Source: Vibrio gangliei (GTDB lineage: Bacteria > Pseudomonadota > Gammaproteobacteria > Enterobacterales > Vibrionaceae). Taken from it: 64,000 nucleotides of DNA. The stretch spans positions 806,001-870,000 of the forward strand of contig NZ_AP021870.1 in NCBI RefSeq assembly GCF_026001925.1. The letters are read 5' to 3'. Each line of letters opens with the position of its first letter. Position 1 is the first letter of the stretch. Shown in pieces: positions 27,828 to 36,871 of this stretch. The notes under the pieces are model-generated. The model was not told the origin of the DNA, searched no databases, and saw only the letters and a program-made list of their open reading frames with translations. The position numbers and the translations under genes were made by a program.

Positions 27828-29450
27828 TTATTCCGCAGCTCGGCCACGTTGAGGGAACAAACCCTTCGGACGCTTTTGAATAAATAGAATGATGAATACC
27901 AACACCAGAATTTTCGCCAGTACCGCGCCAGCCCAAGGTTCCAAAATTTTGTTGAACAAACCAAGGCTTAAACCTGCCACCAGCGTGCCCCACAAGTTAC
28001 CCACGCCGCCGAATACCACCACCATAAACGAATCGATGATGTAGTTTTGCCCCATGTTCGGACCCACGTTGGTTAACTGCGATAACGCCACACCCGCGAC
28101 GCCCGCAATGCCAGAACCCAAACCAAAAGTCATGGCATCAACTCGCTCAGAACGCACGCCCATCGCTCGCGCCATCGCACGGTTTTGAGAGACAGCACGA
28201 ACTTGTAGACCCAGCGGGGTTTTCTTCAAAATAGCGACCAGCGCCAGAAACACCATGAAGCAGAAAATGATGATGTAAAGACGGTTATAAGTGAGAGATA
28301 ACATAGGGTTAATGCTAAGCGCACCCGACATCCAATCTGGGGTACTGACCGAGCGGTTTAACGGAGAGAAAATACTGCGTACTGCTTGTTGAAGAATCAG
28401 ACTAATACCAAATGTGGCTAATAGGGTTTCCAGTGGTCGACCATATAAGCGGCGGATGACACTACGTTCGATCACAATCCCAACCAGTCCCGATACCACA
28501 AACGCCGCTGGAATAGATAGCAACAAAGCCAGCCCTATATTGTTTGGCATAATTTGCTGGATCACGTAAGTGGTGTACGCGCCAATCATGATCAGCTCGC
28601 CGTGCGCCATGTTGATCACGCCCATCACACCGAAGGTGATTGCAAGGCCAATCCCCGCTAATACCAATACCGAGCCTAGGCTCAAGCCAAAGAAGACGGT
28701 TTCAACACCACCGTAGAATTTTTGTTTTTGCTGATAAGTATTCAAAGCCAACTGCGCTGCTTGTTTGACTTCATCTTGCGCATCGCTATGAATAATTTGG
28801 CTTAAAATGCCATACACTTCCGATTGCTTTGATTGACCAATCACTTCAATCGCAGCGACTTTTTCATTTGCATTGTCACTGGTTTGCACTTGGTTCATGG
28901 CTAACGCTAATTCAATTGCAGATTGCACATCGGCATTGCTTTCAGAAGCCAGTTGGGTATGCATTTTTTCGATGGTTTTCGCGTTGGTTGTGCCTAATAA
29001 GCTATTGACGGCTTGCAAACGAATAATAGGATCATTCGCGCTCACATCAATACGTGCAATCACATCACGAATGTCAGAACGAAGCGAGTTATTGGTGCGC
29101 ACTTTGGAAAAATCGCGAGTGTTATCGATGGTCGCGTCTTTAGCATCAAATAAGGCCGTCGCGGTTTGTCCTGTTTTTAAGGATGGAATAACGAACAAGG
29201 CATCATCAGACTTTCTAAAATATAAATCGCCCTCTAACCAAGGCGTTAAAATGTTTTTGGCTTGTTCGGTATCAGAAGATTGAGATAACCACTCAATCGC
29301 ATCTTGTTTATCACTGCTTTTTTTCGACAGCAAAGCGGTTTTCACATCCGATAATGATTGAAGTTCAGCCGCGCTAGATAAAGAGCTCCAGCAGGCAAAA
29401 CACAACATCATTATTAGGAGTAATAATTGATTTATTGGTTTTATTATCAT
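27828..29450 (-). CDS. urtB: Urea ABC transporter permease UrtB
   Basis: A 540-residue LivH-type permease with a large N-terminal extension. The ATG at 29450 is chosen because it opens a signal-like segment (LLLLIMMLCFACWSSLSSAA) and has GGATG upstream; the longer frame to 29543 runs through an intercistronic hairpin. Residues 25-240 form a helical, repeat-like periplasmic domain seen in UrtB proteins; the remainder is the permease (GVMGVINMAHGELIMIGAYT). Confidence 0.93.
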   Translation of the reverse strand: MIIKPINQLLLLIMMLCFACWSSLSSAAELQSLSDVKTALLSKKSSDKQDAIEWLSQSSDTEQAKNILTPWLEGDLYFRKSDDALFVIPSLKTGQTATALFDAKDATIDNTRDFSKVRTNNSLRSDIRDVIARIDVSANDPIIRLQAVNSLLGTTNAKTIEKMHTQLASESNADVQSAIELALAMNQVQTSDNANEKVAAIEVIGQSKQSEVYGILSQIIHSDAQDEVKQAAQLALNTYQQKQKFYGGVETVFFGLSLGSVLVLAGIGLAITFGVMGVINMAHGELIMIGAYTTYVIQQIMPNNIGLALLLSIPAAFVVSGLVGIVIERSVIRRLYGRPLETLLATFGISLILQQAVRSIFSPLNRSVSTPDWMSGALSINPMLSLTYNRLYIIIFCFMVFLALVAILKKTPLGLQVRAVSQNRAMARAMGVRSERVDAMTFGLGSGIAGVAGVALSQLTNVGPNMGQNYIIDSFMVVVFGGVGNLWGTLVAGLSLGLFNKILEPWAGAVLAKILVLVFIILFIQKRPKGLFPQRGRAAE

Positions 29451-29493
29451 GTTTTCATCCGTGGCAGAAATTAAATCTGAATCCTTTCTAATT

Positions 29494-29533
29494 GCCCACC
29501 TTGAGTGCTCTGTAAACACACACCAAGGTGGGC
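29494..29533 (-). promoter_or_regulatory. Intercistronic hairpin between urtA and urtB
   Basis: A perfect 10-bp stem (GCCCACCTTG / CAAGGTGGGC) with a 20-nt loop, in the 96-nt gap after urtA. No T run follows on the minus strand, so it more likely stabilises the urtA mRNA 3' end or attenuates readthrough, which would raise binding protein over permease. Confidence 0.65.
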
Positions 29534-29546
29534 ATTGGAGCAAATA

Positions 29547-30851
29547 TTATTCGGTCACCTCACCTAAACATTTCTTCGTTTCCGTGTTGTAGCTGCCGCA
29601 CATAACAGGCTTAGTCCAATCTGAAATCAGGTTAGCTGAGCTCGGTAAGAAGTCAGACCAAGCATCGCCTTTCACTTCTTTTTCCGTTTCCCATACCACA
29701 TCAAATTGGCCGTTATCTTGGATCTCACCAATCACAACCGGTTTGGTAATGTGATGGTTCGCTAACATGGTTGCAGTGCCGCCAGTGAGGTTTGGCGTCG
29801 ACATGCCAATGATGGCTTCACTGACTTTATCGGTATCGGTTGTGCCGGCTTTTTCTACCGCTTTCACCCACAAGTTAAAGCCAATGTAAGTCGCTTCCAT
29901 TGGATCGTTGGTCACACGTTTGTCGTCTTTGATGTATTTGTGCCAAGTATCAATGAAAGTTTCATTCGCTTCATAATCGACACTCATGAAGTAGTTCCAC
30001 GCCGCTAAGTGACCCACTAAAGCTGATGTATCCATACCAGAAAGCTCTTCTTCACCAACAGAGAATGCAATCACTGGAATGTCTTCTGATGACACACCTT
30101 GCGCTGCGAGCTCTTTATAGAAAGGCACGTTAGCATCACCGTTGATGGTTGAAACGACTGCGGTTTTCTTACCTTCTGAACCGAATTTCTTGATATTTGA
30201 AACGATGGATTGCCAATCAGAATGGCCGAATGGGGTGTAATTCACCATCACGTCAGCATCGGCAATGCCTTTACTTTTCAAGTAAGCGGCTAAGATTTTG
30301 TTGGTGGTGCGAGGATAAACATAATCAGTACCAGCTAGGACAAAACGTTGAACACCTAACTCATTAATTAAGTAATCCACCGCAGGAATCGCTTGTTGAT
30401 TTGGCGCAGCGCCAGTGTAGAAAATGTTTTTCGAAGACTCTTGGCCTTCATATTGAACTGGGTAGAACAGAATGCTGTTGTCTTGTTCAAACACTGGTAA
30501 CATGGCTTTACGCGACGCCGATGTCCAACCGCCAAATGTCACCGCCACTTTATTTTTTTCAATCAACTCACGCGCTTTTTCAGCATACATTGGCCAATTA
30601 GATGCAGGGTCAACCACTACAGGTTCTAATTGCTTACCTAGCACGCCGCCCTTTTTATTTTGCTCTTCAATCAGCATTAAAACAGTATCTTTTAAAGTGG
30701 TTTCACTGATCGCCATGGTGCCCGACAAAGAGTGCAGCACACCGACTTTTATCGTATCTGCCGCTTGAACACTAAAAGCACATGCTGAAATAGCAGCGCT
30801 TGCCGCGATCAGCTTTAAGCGAGTTTTAAGGGATTGAGGTTTGTTTTGCAT
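29547..30851 (-). CDS. urtA: Urea ABC transporter substrate-binding protein UrtA
   Basis: A 434-residue periplasmic binding protein with a signal peptide ending SVQAAD, then IKVGVLHSLSGTMAISE, the UrtA hallmark, followed by FGGWTSASRKAMLPVFE and FYPVQYEGQESSKNIFYTGA. It captures urea for import by UrtBCDE. The start has GGAGCGAT just upstream. Transcription should begin at the sigma-54 promoter 54-69 nt upstream. Confidence 0.96.
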   Translation of the reverse strand: MQNKPQSLKTRLKLIAASAAISACAFSVQAADTIKVGVLHSLSGTMAISETTLKDTVLMLIEEQNKKGGVLGKQLEPVVVDPASNWPMYAEKARELIEKNKVAVTFGGWTSASRKAMLPVFEQDNSILFYPVQYEGQESSKNIFYTGAAPNQQAIPAVDYLINELGVQRFVLAGTDYVYPRTTNKILAAYLKSKGIADADVMVNYTPFGHSDWQSIVSNIKKFGSEGKKTAVVSTINGDANVPFYKELAAQGVSSEDIPVIAFSVGEEELSGMDTSALVGHLAAWNYFMSVDYEANETFIDTWHKYIKDDKRVTNDPMEATYIGFNLWVKAVEKAGTTDTDKVSEAIIGMSTPNLTGGTATMLANHHITKPVVIGEIQDNGQFDVVWETEKEVKGDAWSDFLPSSANLISDWTKPVMCGSYNTETKKCLGEVTE

Positions 30852-30904
30852 AAGTATCGCTCCTTGATTGAGAACTTATTCAGTCTGTAGATAACACTTA
30901 AATG

Positions 30905-30920
30905 AGCAAAGAGCGTGCCA
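30905..30920 (-). promoter_or_regulatory. Sigma-54 (RpoN) promoter of the urt operon
   Basis: Read on the minus strand: TGGCAC-N5-TTGCT, a perfect match to the -24/-12 consensus TGGCAC-N5-TTGCW, 54-69 nt before the urtA start. Two NtrC-like half-site elements lie upstream, consistent with nitrogen-limitation control. Confidence 0.88.
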
Positions 30921-30948
30921 GAGAAATAATCTATTGATTTAAAATAAA

Positions 30949-30965
30949 TTGTTCAGATTGGTGCA
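30949..30965 (-). promoter_or_regulatory. NtrC-like site 1 upstream of urtA
   Basis: On the minus strand, TGCACCA-ATC-TGAACAA; the left half equals the NtrC half-site TGCACCA and the right half is degenerate. It lies about 30 nt upstream of the -24 element. Confidence 0.5.
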
Positions 30966-30981
30966 ATCACAAAGAATAGAA

Positions 30982-30999
30982 TTGTTCATTTTTGGTGCA
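30982..30999 (-). promoter_or_regulatory. NtrC-like site 2 upstream of urtA
   Basis: On the minus strand, TGCACCA-AAAA-TGAACAA, nearly a copy of site 1, three helical turns further upstream. Paired sites fit cooperative NtrC binding. Confidence 0.5.
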
Positions 31000-31166
31000 T
31001 ATTTTTTAGCCGATTCACCAAAAAAGTGATATGAGTCGTAAGAGGAATGAGATGGATGTAAAACTGCACTAGATCAGGGAATTAAGATCCTCGTTATAAA
31101 TACTTCACACCAATGTAACAAAATGTGACTACCGTTAAATTCTTCTTATTCAAAAGGACTTAACGA

Positions 31167-32561
31167 ATGAAACCATTAACTTTATTAGCGATATCACTGA
31201 GTACTCTGTTTGCAGTGTCAACGCAGGCGGCTTTAACGCCTAATCAAGCCAAAGTAATGGCGATGCAATCAGGTACTCAACTCCCTTATAACGTGATGAA
31301 AAGTGATATTCCTGACGCAGAACGTGCAGGTAAGACTCTGGAATTACGTAATGGCGCATTCGGTTCTGATATGGCGGCAGATCCTAGAAATCCAAACCGA
31401 TTTTATGCGCTCACTGACCGTGGGCCGAACGCAGATATTAAAGGGCAATATGGCAAAGGAAAGATTTTCCCAACACCAGATTACACTCCTAGAATTGGTC
31501 ACTTTGAAATACAAACAGATGGCAGTATCCAGCTTATTAACACCATTTTGCTTAAAGATACCTCTGGCAATGTGATTACAGGTTTACCCAATACCGCCAA
31601 TCTTGGTGGCACAGGAGAAACGCCTTACCAACTGGATGGTCAGCCCGTTACCATCGATGCATCCAAACCATTTGATAAAACAAATAACCCAGTAAAATTG
31701 GATGACTTTGGCCTAGATAGTGAAGGCTTAGTTGCCCTGTCTGATGGTACCTTCTGGGTCAGTGATGAGTATGGTCCTCACATTGTGCACTTTGATGCTT
31801 CAGGCAAAGAAATCGGCCGTATTAATGCCTTCACACAAGACTCTCGTGATGTTTTTCATTTACCCGCTGAGTTTGCCAACCGACGAGCAAACCGTGGCAT
31901 GGAGGGTCTCGCGGTAAGTAAAGATGAAAAAACTCTGATCGGCATTATGCAATCGAGCATGGCAAACCCGACGAAAAAGCAACAAGATCTCGATTTAACT
32001 CGTATTGTGACGGTTAACCTTGAAACGGGCAAAATTGGCCAATATCTCTATCATCAAGATAAAAATGGCAACTCAAACTCAGGGATAAAATCTCTCGGTA
32101 ATCAACAATTTGTTGTGATTGAGCGTGATGGTAAATTTTTAAATCAAGACGCGAATGCCCAGAAAGACATTTACCGTATTGATTTACGTAACGCGACAGA
32201 TTTAGAAGCATTGCCTTCTAATGATCATCTCAAACAAGACGAAAAATTGGGCTTGATGATTGATGGAAAAACCGTTGAACAGTTTGTTCAGGACAATGGT
32301 TGGGACGCACTAAAGCAATATGGTATTCAACCCGCTGAAAAGACACTGCTGGTGAACCTTGCTAAAACCATACACTACCCTCACGACAAACTAGAGGGGA
32401 TGTGGGTAATTGATGATTCACATATTGGCGTCTTAAACGATGATGATTTCGCCATTGCACCCGCAGGGAAAAATCAAGTCACACAAAAATATCTAACGCC
32501 AGACCGCATTGACGGCAGTACGCTTTACATCGTTGGTGATTTGGATTTAAAAGCTCAATAA
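31167..32561 (+). CDS. Secreted phytase-like esterase-family protein
   Basis: A 464-residue protein with a signal peptide (LLAISLSTLFAVSTQA|A). The mature part has GAFGSDMAADPRNPNRFYAL, FGLDSEGLVALSDGTFWVSDE and NRGMEGLAVSKDEKTLIG, the repeated blade pattern of the esterase-like activity of phytase family, a beta-propeller. It is presumably periplasmic or secreted and may hydrolyse phosphoesters; real substrate is unknown. It is transcribed divergently from urtA and faces the LysR gene 9 nt past its stop. A TGTAAC-AAAA-TGTGAC motif at 31114-31129 is a weak Pho-box look-alike. Confidence 0.75.
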   Translation: MKPLTLLAISLSTLFAVSTQAALTPNQAKVMAMQSGTQLPYNVMKSDIPDAERAGKTLELRNGAFGSDMAADPRNPNRFYALTDRGPNADIKGQYGKGKIFPTPDYTPRIGHFEIQTDGSIQLINTILLKDTSGNVITGLPNTANLGGTGETPYQLDGQPVTIDASKPFDKTNNPVKLDDFGLDSEGLVALSDGTFWVSDEYGPHIVHFDASGKEIGRINAFTQDSRDVFHLPAEFANRRANRGMEGLAVSKDEKTLIGIMQSSMANPTKKQQDLDLTRIVTVNLETGKIGQYLYHQDKNGNSNSGIKSLGNQQFVVIERDGKFLNQDANAQKDIYRIDLRNATDLEALPSNDHLKQDEKLGLMIDGKTVEQFVQDNGWDALKQYGIQPAEKTLLVNLAKTIHYPHDKLEGMWVIDDSHIGVLNDDDFAIAPAGKNQVTQKYLTPDRIDGSTLYIVGDLDLKAQ

Positions 32562-32570
32562 TGTAGCTCC

Positions 32571-33446
32571 TTAAAGGTGTACACAGCTTCGATAAATCCC
32601 ATCACAGGCTTCAATTAATTTCTCAGCCAGCAACTTACCTTGCTGGCTGAGTTGTTGTTGAGCATGAAGAATGAGTTCTAATGGTGCAATATTCGGCAAG
32701 CCGTCTTGTTCTGTCAGCACTTGGTGTAAAGACGTCACTAAACGACTTGGTAATAAAGAAATCCCTAACCCTGCTTCTACTGCGCACCCAACGCCAGATA
32801 AACTGGTAGTGATGTACGCCATGCGCCAATGTTTACCGAGTGAATCAAAGGTATGCGCCATTTCACTTCGATATAGACCCGTGCTCGGCAGCCCAACCAG
32901 CGGAATAGTTTGTTGCTGTAAGTTTTGCGCGTCTTTGCCGTCAATCCAACTCAAAGGCTCTAGCCATTTAGCGATACCGGTGGCTTGCTCTGGCCGATGT
33001 TTTACTAAGGCTAGATCCAATTCCCCTTTGTTAAACTGATGCCAAATATCACTGCACATTCCGCTTTTAACTTCCAAACGTACCTCAGGAAACGCCTGAG
33101 CAAATAACGATAAGGTTGGCATCAGCTCATGAGTGGCGAAGTCTTCTGGCACGCCTAATTTAATTGGTCTTTGCTCAGCACTGACAACCGTTTCCGCAAT
33201 CGCATCTTCCATCATGGCGAGAATACGTCGCGCATGGGAAACAATGCGTTCCCCTTCTAATGTGGGCGTTGCAAAGCGCTTTTTGCGTACTAACAATTCG
33301 CACCCGAGTTGCGCTTCTAATTTACGAATCTGCTGGCTAATAGTGGATTGCGTTAAGTGTGTACTGTCTGCTGCGCGAGTAAAACTGCCAGTATCGACCA
33401 CCGCAACTAAACTGCGTAATAAAATAGGATCCAATGTCGTATTCAT
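32571..33446 (-). CDS. LysR-family transcriptional regulator
   Basis: A 291-residue regulator beginning MNTTLDPILLRSLVAVVDTG; the start at 33446 is the usual position ahead of the winged helix-turn-helix (SFTRAADSTHLTQSTISQQI). A longer frame from 33470 adds eight residues. The C-terminal half is a substrate-binding domain (PIKLGVPEDFATHELMPTLS). It is transcribed divergently from allE across 176 nt, the standard geometry for a LysR regulator and its target, so it may respond to a ureide or purine breakdown product (inference). Confidence 0.88.
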   Translation of the reverse strand: MNTTLDPILLRSLVAVVDTGSFTRAADSTHLTQSTISQQIRKLEAQLGCELLVRKKRFATPTLEGERIVSHARRILAMMEDAIAETVVSAEQRPIKLGVPEDFATHELMPTLSLFAQAFPEVRLEVKSGMCSDIWHQFNKGELDLALVKHRPEQATGIAKWLEPLSWIDGKDAQNLQQQTIPLVGLPSTGLYRSEMAHTFDSLGKHWRMAYITTSLSGVGCAVEAGLGISLLPSRLVTSLHQVLTEQDGLPNIAPLELILHAQQQLSQQGKLLAEKLIEACDGIYRSCVHL

Positions 33447-33622
33447 TTTCCACTTCCATGTAAGAGCCATCTACCAGTCATACTATTTAATTTTCCACTG
33501 ATAGTAATTAAATTATTTAATTTTTAAATTTTAAATGTGAGGCGCATAATCAAACACAATAGAAAATCATTGCGACAATGACGTCTTTTTCGCTCTATCT
33601 CTTGTACGAAGGATCACAAGAT

Positions 33623-34459
33623 ATGACTAATAAACACACTTATTACTCACCTCAAGGTGGGTTGCCTCCACAAACTCAACTCCTCACCGACCGCGCGGTA
33701 TTAACCGATGCGTTTGCCATTATTCCTAAAGGCGTATACAGCGACATCGTGACCAGCTTTCTGCCCTTTTGGCAAGGCATGCGCATGTGGGTGATTGCGC
33801 GTCCATTGAGTGGATTTTCTGAAACCTTCTCTCAATACATCGTTGAGATTGAACCTGACGGTGGCTCAGAGCGCCCAGAACTTGACCCTTCAGCGCAAGG
33901 CGTATTGTTTGTGGTGGCTGGTGAAATGGACATCACGATTGAAGGGAAACCTCACCACATGACTGAAGGTGGCTACGCTTATCTGCCGCCAGAGTGTAAC
34001 TGGACTATCAAAAATAACGGTAACACACCCGTGAAATTCCATTGGGTACGTAAAGCCTATCAATATGTAGAAGGGTTAGACGTTCCAGAAGCGTTTGTTA
34101 CCAACGAAAATGACATTGAACCGATTCCTATGCCAGACACCAATGATGCATGGGCAACCACACGCTTTGTCGATTCAACCGATATGCGCCACGACATGCA
34201 CGTCAATATCGTGACGTTTCAACCTGGCGGTGTGATCCCATTTGATGAAACCCATGTAATGGAACACGGCTTGTATGTACTGGAAGGAAAAGCGGTCTAT
34301 CACTTAAACCAACAATGGGTGGAAGTGGAAGCCGGTGATTTTATGTGGTTACGCGCATTTTGCCCACAATCTTGTTATGCAGGCGGCCCTGGCCCATTCC
34401 GTTACTTATTGTACAAAGACGTCAACCGCCACATGCCGTTTATTCGCCCTAAAAACTAG
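33623..34459 (+). CDS. allE: (S)-ureidoglycine aminohydrolase, bicupin
   Basis: A 278-residue protein from the ATG at 33623 (AAGGATC upstream); the longer frame from 33578 adds 15 residues without support. It has two cupin domains; FQPGGVIPFDETHVMEHGLY with YVLEGKAVYHL marks the second, metal-binding one. It matches AllE/YlbA, which converts (S)-ureidoglycine from allantoate into ureidoglycolate and ammonia. No other allantoin-degradation gene is within the window. The neighbouring LysR gene is a likely regulator. Confidence 0.88.
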   Translation: MTNKHTYYSPQGGLPPQTQLLTDRAVLTDAFAIIPKGVYSDIVTSFLPFWQGMRMWVIARPLSGFSETFSQYIVEIEPDGGSERPELDPSAQGVLFVVAGEMDITIEGKPHHMTEGGYAYLPPECNWTIKNNGNTPVKFHWVRKAYQYVEGLDVPEAFVTNENDIEPIPMPDTNDAWATTRFVDSTDMRHDMHVNIVTFQPGGVIPFDETHVMEHGLYVLEGKAVYHLNQQWVEVEAGDFMWLRAFCPQSCYAGGPGPFRYLLYKDVNRHMPFIRPKN

Positions 34460-34477
34460 ACGGTCCGGATAGAAAGA

Positions 34478-34503
34478 AGCCTAGCTCAATCACAAGCTAG
34501 GCT
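34478..34503 (+). terminator. Hairpin after allE
   Basis: A 9-bp perfect stem (AGCCTAGCT / AGCTAGGCT) 18 nt past the stop codon, without a strong T run. A second stem (AAAGGGG / CCCCTTT, 34531-34566) and a third (CTAGGGTC-TGTT-GACCCTAG, 34682-34701) follow in the same 267-nt gap; otherwise I see nothing in it. Confidence 0.5.
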
Positions 34504-34530
34504 ATCTGCAAATTCGTTCAATTCGCAATC

Positions 34531-34568
34531 AAAGGGGGAGGTACTCGCTGTTACCCGAGCCCCTTTAT
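34531..34568 (+). terminator. Second hairpin after allE
   Basis: AAAGGGG pairs with CCCCTTT, with inner GGTA/TACC pairing, followed by ATTATTAG. It is a more terminator-like structure than the preceding stem. Confidence 0.5.
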
Positions 34569-34726
34569 TATTAGCGAATACCCAACAAAGAAAAACAGAA
34601 TAATTTTCTCTAATTTATTTCCCCTATTGCGCTGTTTTGCGTGTTCAGTGTTTAAAAACGGTATTTCTCTACGCTGTGTTTCTAGGGTCTGTTGACCCTA
34701 GGGAGCAGCTTCTCGCGCCGTTCTTT

Positions 34727-36169
34727 TCATTCATCTCTTTTTATGAATTTTTCACAAAGCCCACTCACGATAAAGCCAATTTGTTGCTCTGGTGCCAGGT
34801 ATTCGACTCTCAATTGATAGTGATTTAGCTCGCAAAGGTTATTCACAATGGAAAGTCCCAATCCATAGCGATCATTGGCGGTCCGAGATTGGTCGGCTTG
34901 ATACATAGGCTCAACAAGGTGCTGAATGTCTTTTTCATTAAGTGTGGTTGCCACTGGGTTTTCTACAGATAGTGACATTCCACCAGCCTGCTCATATAAG
35001 CGAATCTGAACAACCGACGATTCTGGGCTGTAAAATAAGGCATTATCAATCAGGTTAGTGAGTATGGTTTGCAATGAAAAAGCATCACCAAACACCATCG
35101 GCTGCTCAATATCGAGGTTGACCCGCTGCTTCAAATCTTCAAATTTAAATGACAATTCAGCCAAGACTTCTTCAACTAACTGATAAACGTCGATCGCTTC
35201 TTGTTCAATTTGCAAAGTGGATGACGATGTTCTTTGTAATAACAATAAGTTATCAACGATCTTCTTCATTCTCTGGGCAATTTTCAGCATATCTTGCTTA
35301 TAGGTTTGCCCAATTCTTTCGTCATTAGGGTAGCGAATATAGACTTCACTCAAACTCATGATCTCCGCAATGGGCGTTTTAAGTTCATGAGCAATATCAC
35401 CCGTTAACCGTTTTTCATTTTGCAAAAAAGCTTGGTTCGCTTTGATGAAAGCATTGAGCTCTTTACGGATAGGTTCGATTTCTTCCACTGGGCTTGCGGG
35501 TTGAGGGATCTCTGCCACTGAATTTTGTCCAATCTCGATTTGCTTGATTTTGTCATTCATGGTCAAGAGCGGTTGCAGCCCTTTATCAACAATTCGAATG
35601 GCAAGATAGCGCATGACAAAAATCGATATAAAGAATGTCACAACCAAAAATATATCGAGAAACACCAACATACGTTCTAATGAATGAGTCGATTGATATA
35701 AGGCTAAGTAGACAGGGTGTTCATGCTCCGAGGACAACTGTTCAGATTCAGGCAAAAAATAGGAAAGAAATGCTCGACCTTCTTCCCCATTTGGCAGTGT
35801 GACATCCAATAATTGATTCGTGTTCAGTGGAAGGGAAACTTTGATCAATTGTACTTCAGGGTAAGAAGATAAAGATTGCGAACGTTTGAAACTGGTATCT
35901 TGAAACCACAATTGATAATAGTGAACATCATCACCATCGTCTTGAAACTCTGACATCATATCATCATCAAAGCTGAGCGTATCACCCGATACTTTAACCA
36001 GTGATTTCATATAGTTGGCTTTATTTACCAGGGATTTATCAAATTGATCATCAACCCAAGAATCTAAACTCAAGTCAATAGACAAATAGACCGCGAAAAT
36101 AATGATCCCGAACACCAGCGAGATAGAATTGACTAAGTTGCGTTTAATAGAGGTCATTTTGGCTTTCAT
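34727..36169 (-). CDS. Sensor histidine kinase of the eptA operon
   Basis: A 480-residue membrane kinase. The ATG at 36169 forms TGATG with the stop codon of the regulator gene and has GAGG 7 nt upstream. There are two membrane segments (about residues 10-30 and 165-190) flanking an acidic periplasmic loop (MMSEFQDDGDD), then HAMP-like linker, the H-box GDIAHELKTPIAEI and an HATPase domain (NLIDNALFYSPES, DRYGLGLSIVNNL). The acidic loop is reminiscent of PmrB/PhoQ-like cation or peptide sensing. Likely ligand-responsive partner of the adjacent response regulator, controlling eptA and dgkA (inference). Confidence 0.88.
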   Translation of the reverse strand: MKAKMTSIKRNLVNSISLVFGIIIFAVYLSIDLSLDSWVDDQFDKSLVNKANYMKSLVKVSGDTLSFDDDMMSEFQDDGDDVHYYQLWFQDTSFKRSQSLSSYPEVQLIKVSLPLNTNQLLDVTLPNGEEGRAFLSYFLPESEQLSSEHEHPVYLALYQSTHSLERMLVFLDIFLVVTFFISIFVMRYLAIRIVDKGLQPLLTMNDKIKQIEIGQNSVAEIPQPASPVEEIEPIRKELNAFIKANQAFLQNEKRLTGDIAHELKTPIAEIMSLSEVYIRYPNDERIGQTYKQDMLKIAQRMKKIVDNLLLLQRTSSSTLQIEQEAIDVYQLVEEVLAELSFKFEDLKQRVNLDIEQPMVFGDAFSLQTILTNLIDNALFYSPESSVVQIRLYEQAGGMSLSVENPVATTLNEKDIQHLVEPMYQADQSRTANDRYGLGLSIVNNLCELNHYQLRVEYLAPEQQIGFIVSGLCEKFIKRDE

Positions 36170-36846
36170 CACTCCGCCTCTTCAACAAAGTAGCCAAAGC
36201 CACGTTTATTTTTGACTGGCAATGTGCCACCAATAGCTCGCGCTTTTTTTCTCACTGAAGATAAATGCGATTCAATGGTATTTTTAGATAAATAATCGAA
36301 TGTCCCGACTACAGATTCACTGATCATTTCGACATTCACGACACGACCTTTAGCCGAAAATAAACACTCAATGATCTTAAATTCATTTCGGGTGAGTTCT
36401 ATTTCTTGCCCTTGATATGTAAAGCGCATCGTTTCTAAATCAAGGCAAAACCCGCCCACGGTTTGACGATTGTCCTGTTGCACTAATTCGCCACGGCGTA
36501 ATATTGCCAAGATCCGAGCATGCAATTCTTCAAAAGAAAACGGCTTTGTAAGGTAATCATCCGCACCTTGCATCAAACCATCAATTCGGTCTTGAGGCAG
36601 AATTTTAGCTGATAAAATCAACACCTTACTTTGAATACCTTGCTGGCGCAATGTGCGCAATATGCTCATGCCATCAACGTTAGGCAGCATCAGATCCAAA
36701 ATGATCAAATCATAGTGATGGCTCAGTGCCATACTAAGCCCCGCCGAACCGTCGCCAGTTTCATCTAAGGTAAAACCGAGATTATTCAAACCAACCACAA
36801 TGCCGCGACGTAATGCTTCTGAATCTTCAATGATTAATAATTTCAT
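36169..36846 (-). CDS. OmpR/PmrA-type response regulator of the eptA operon
   Basis: A 225-residue protein with a receiver domain (MKLLIIEDSEALRRGI; phosphoacceptor Asp in LIILDLMLPNVDG; conserved Lys in YLTKPFSFEE) and a C-terminal winged helix (LTRNEFKIIECLF, SHLSSVRKKARAIGG, GFGYFVEE). It resembles the QseB/PmrA/CarR group. It follows dgkA by 25 nt and is coupled to the kinase gene. The 11-bp direct repeats ahead of eptA are probable binding sites. Confidence 0.9.
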   Translation of the reverse strand: MKLLIIEDSEALRRGIVVGLNNLGFTLDETGDGSAGLSMALSHHYDLIILDLMLPNVDGMSILRTLRQQGIQSKVLILSAKILPQDRIDGLMQGADDYLTKPFSFEELHARILAILRRGELVQQDNRQTVGGFCLDLETMRFTYQGQEIELTRNEFKIIECLFSAKGRVVNVEMISESVVGTFDYLSKNTIESHLSSVRKKARAIGGTLPVKNKRGFGYFVEEAE

Positions 36847-36871
36847 TCCCCACTGCCCTTCATATCAAAGT

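Noticed and set aside
31113..31130. Pho box upstream of the phytase-like gene
   Set aside because: Half-sites TGTAAC and TGTGAC deviate from consensus at the leading C; too weak to list as a site.
34682..34701. CTAGGGTC-TGTT-GACCCTAG as an insertion-sequence end
   Set aside because: Only one copy is visible and there is no transposase; treated as a plain hairpin.
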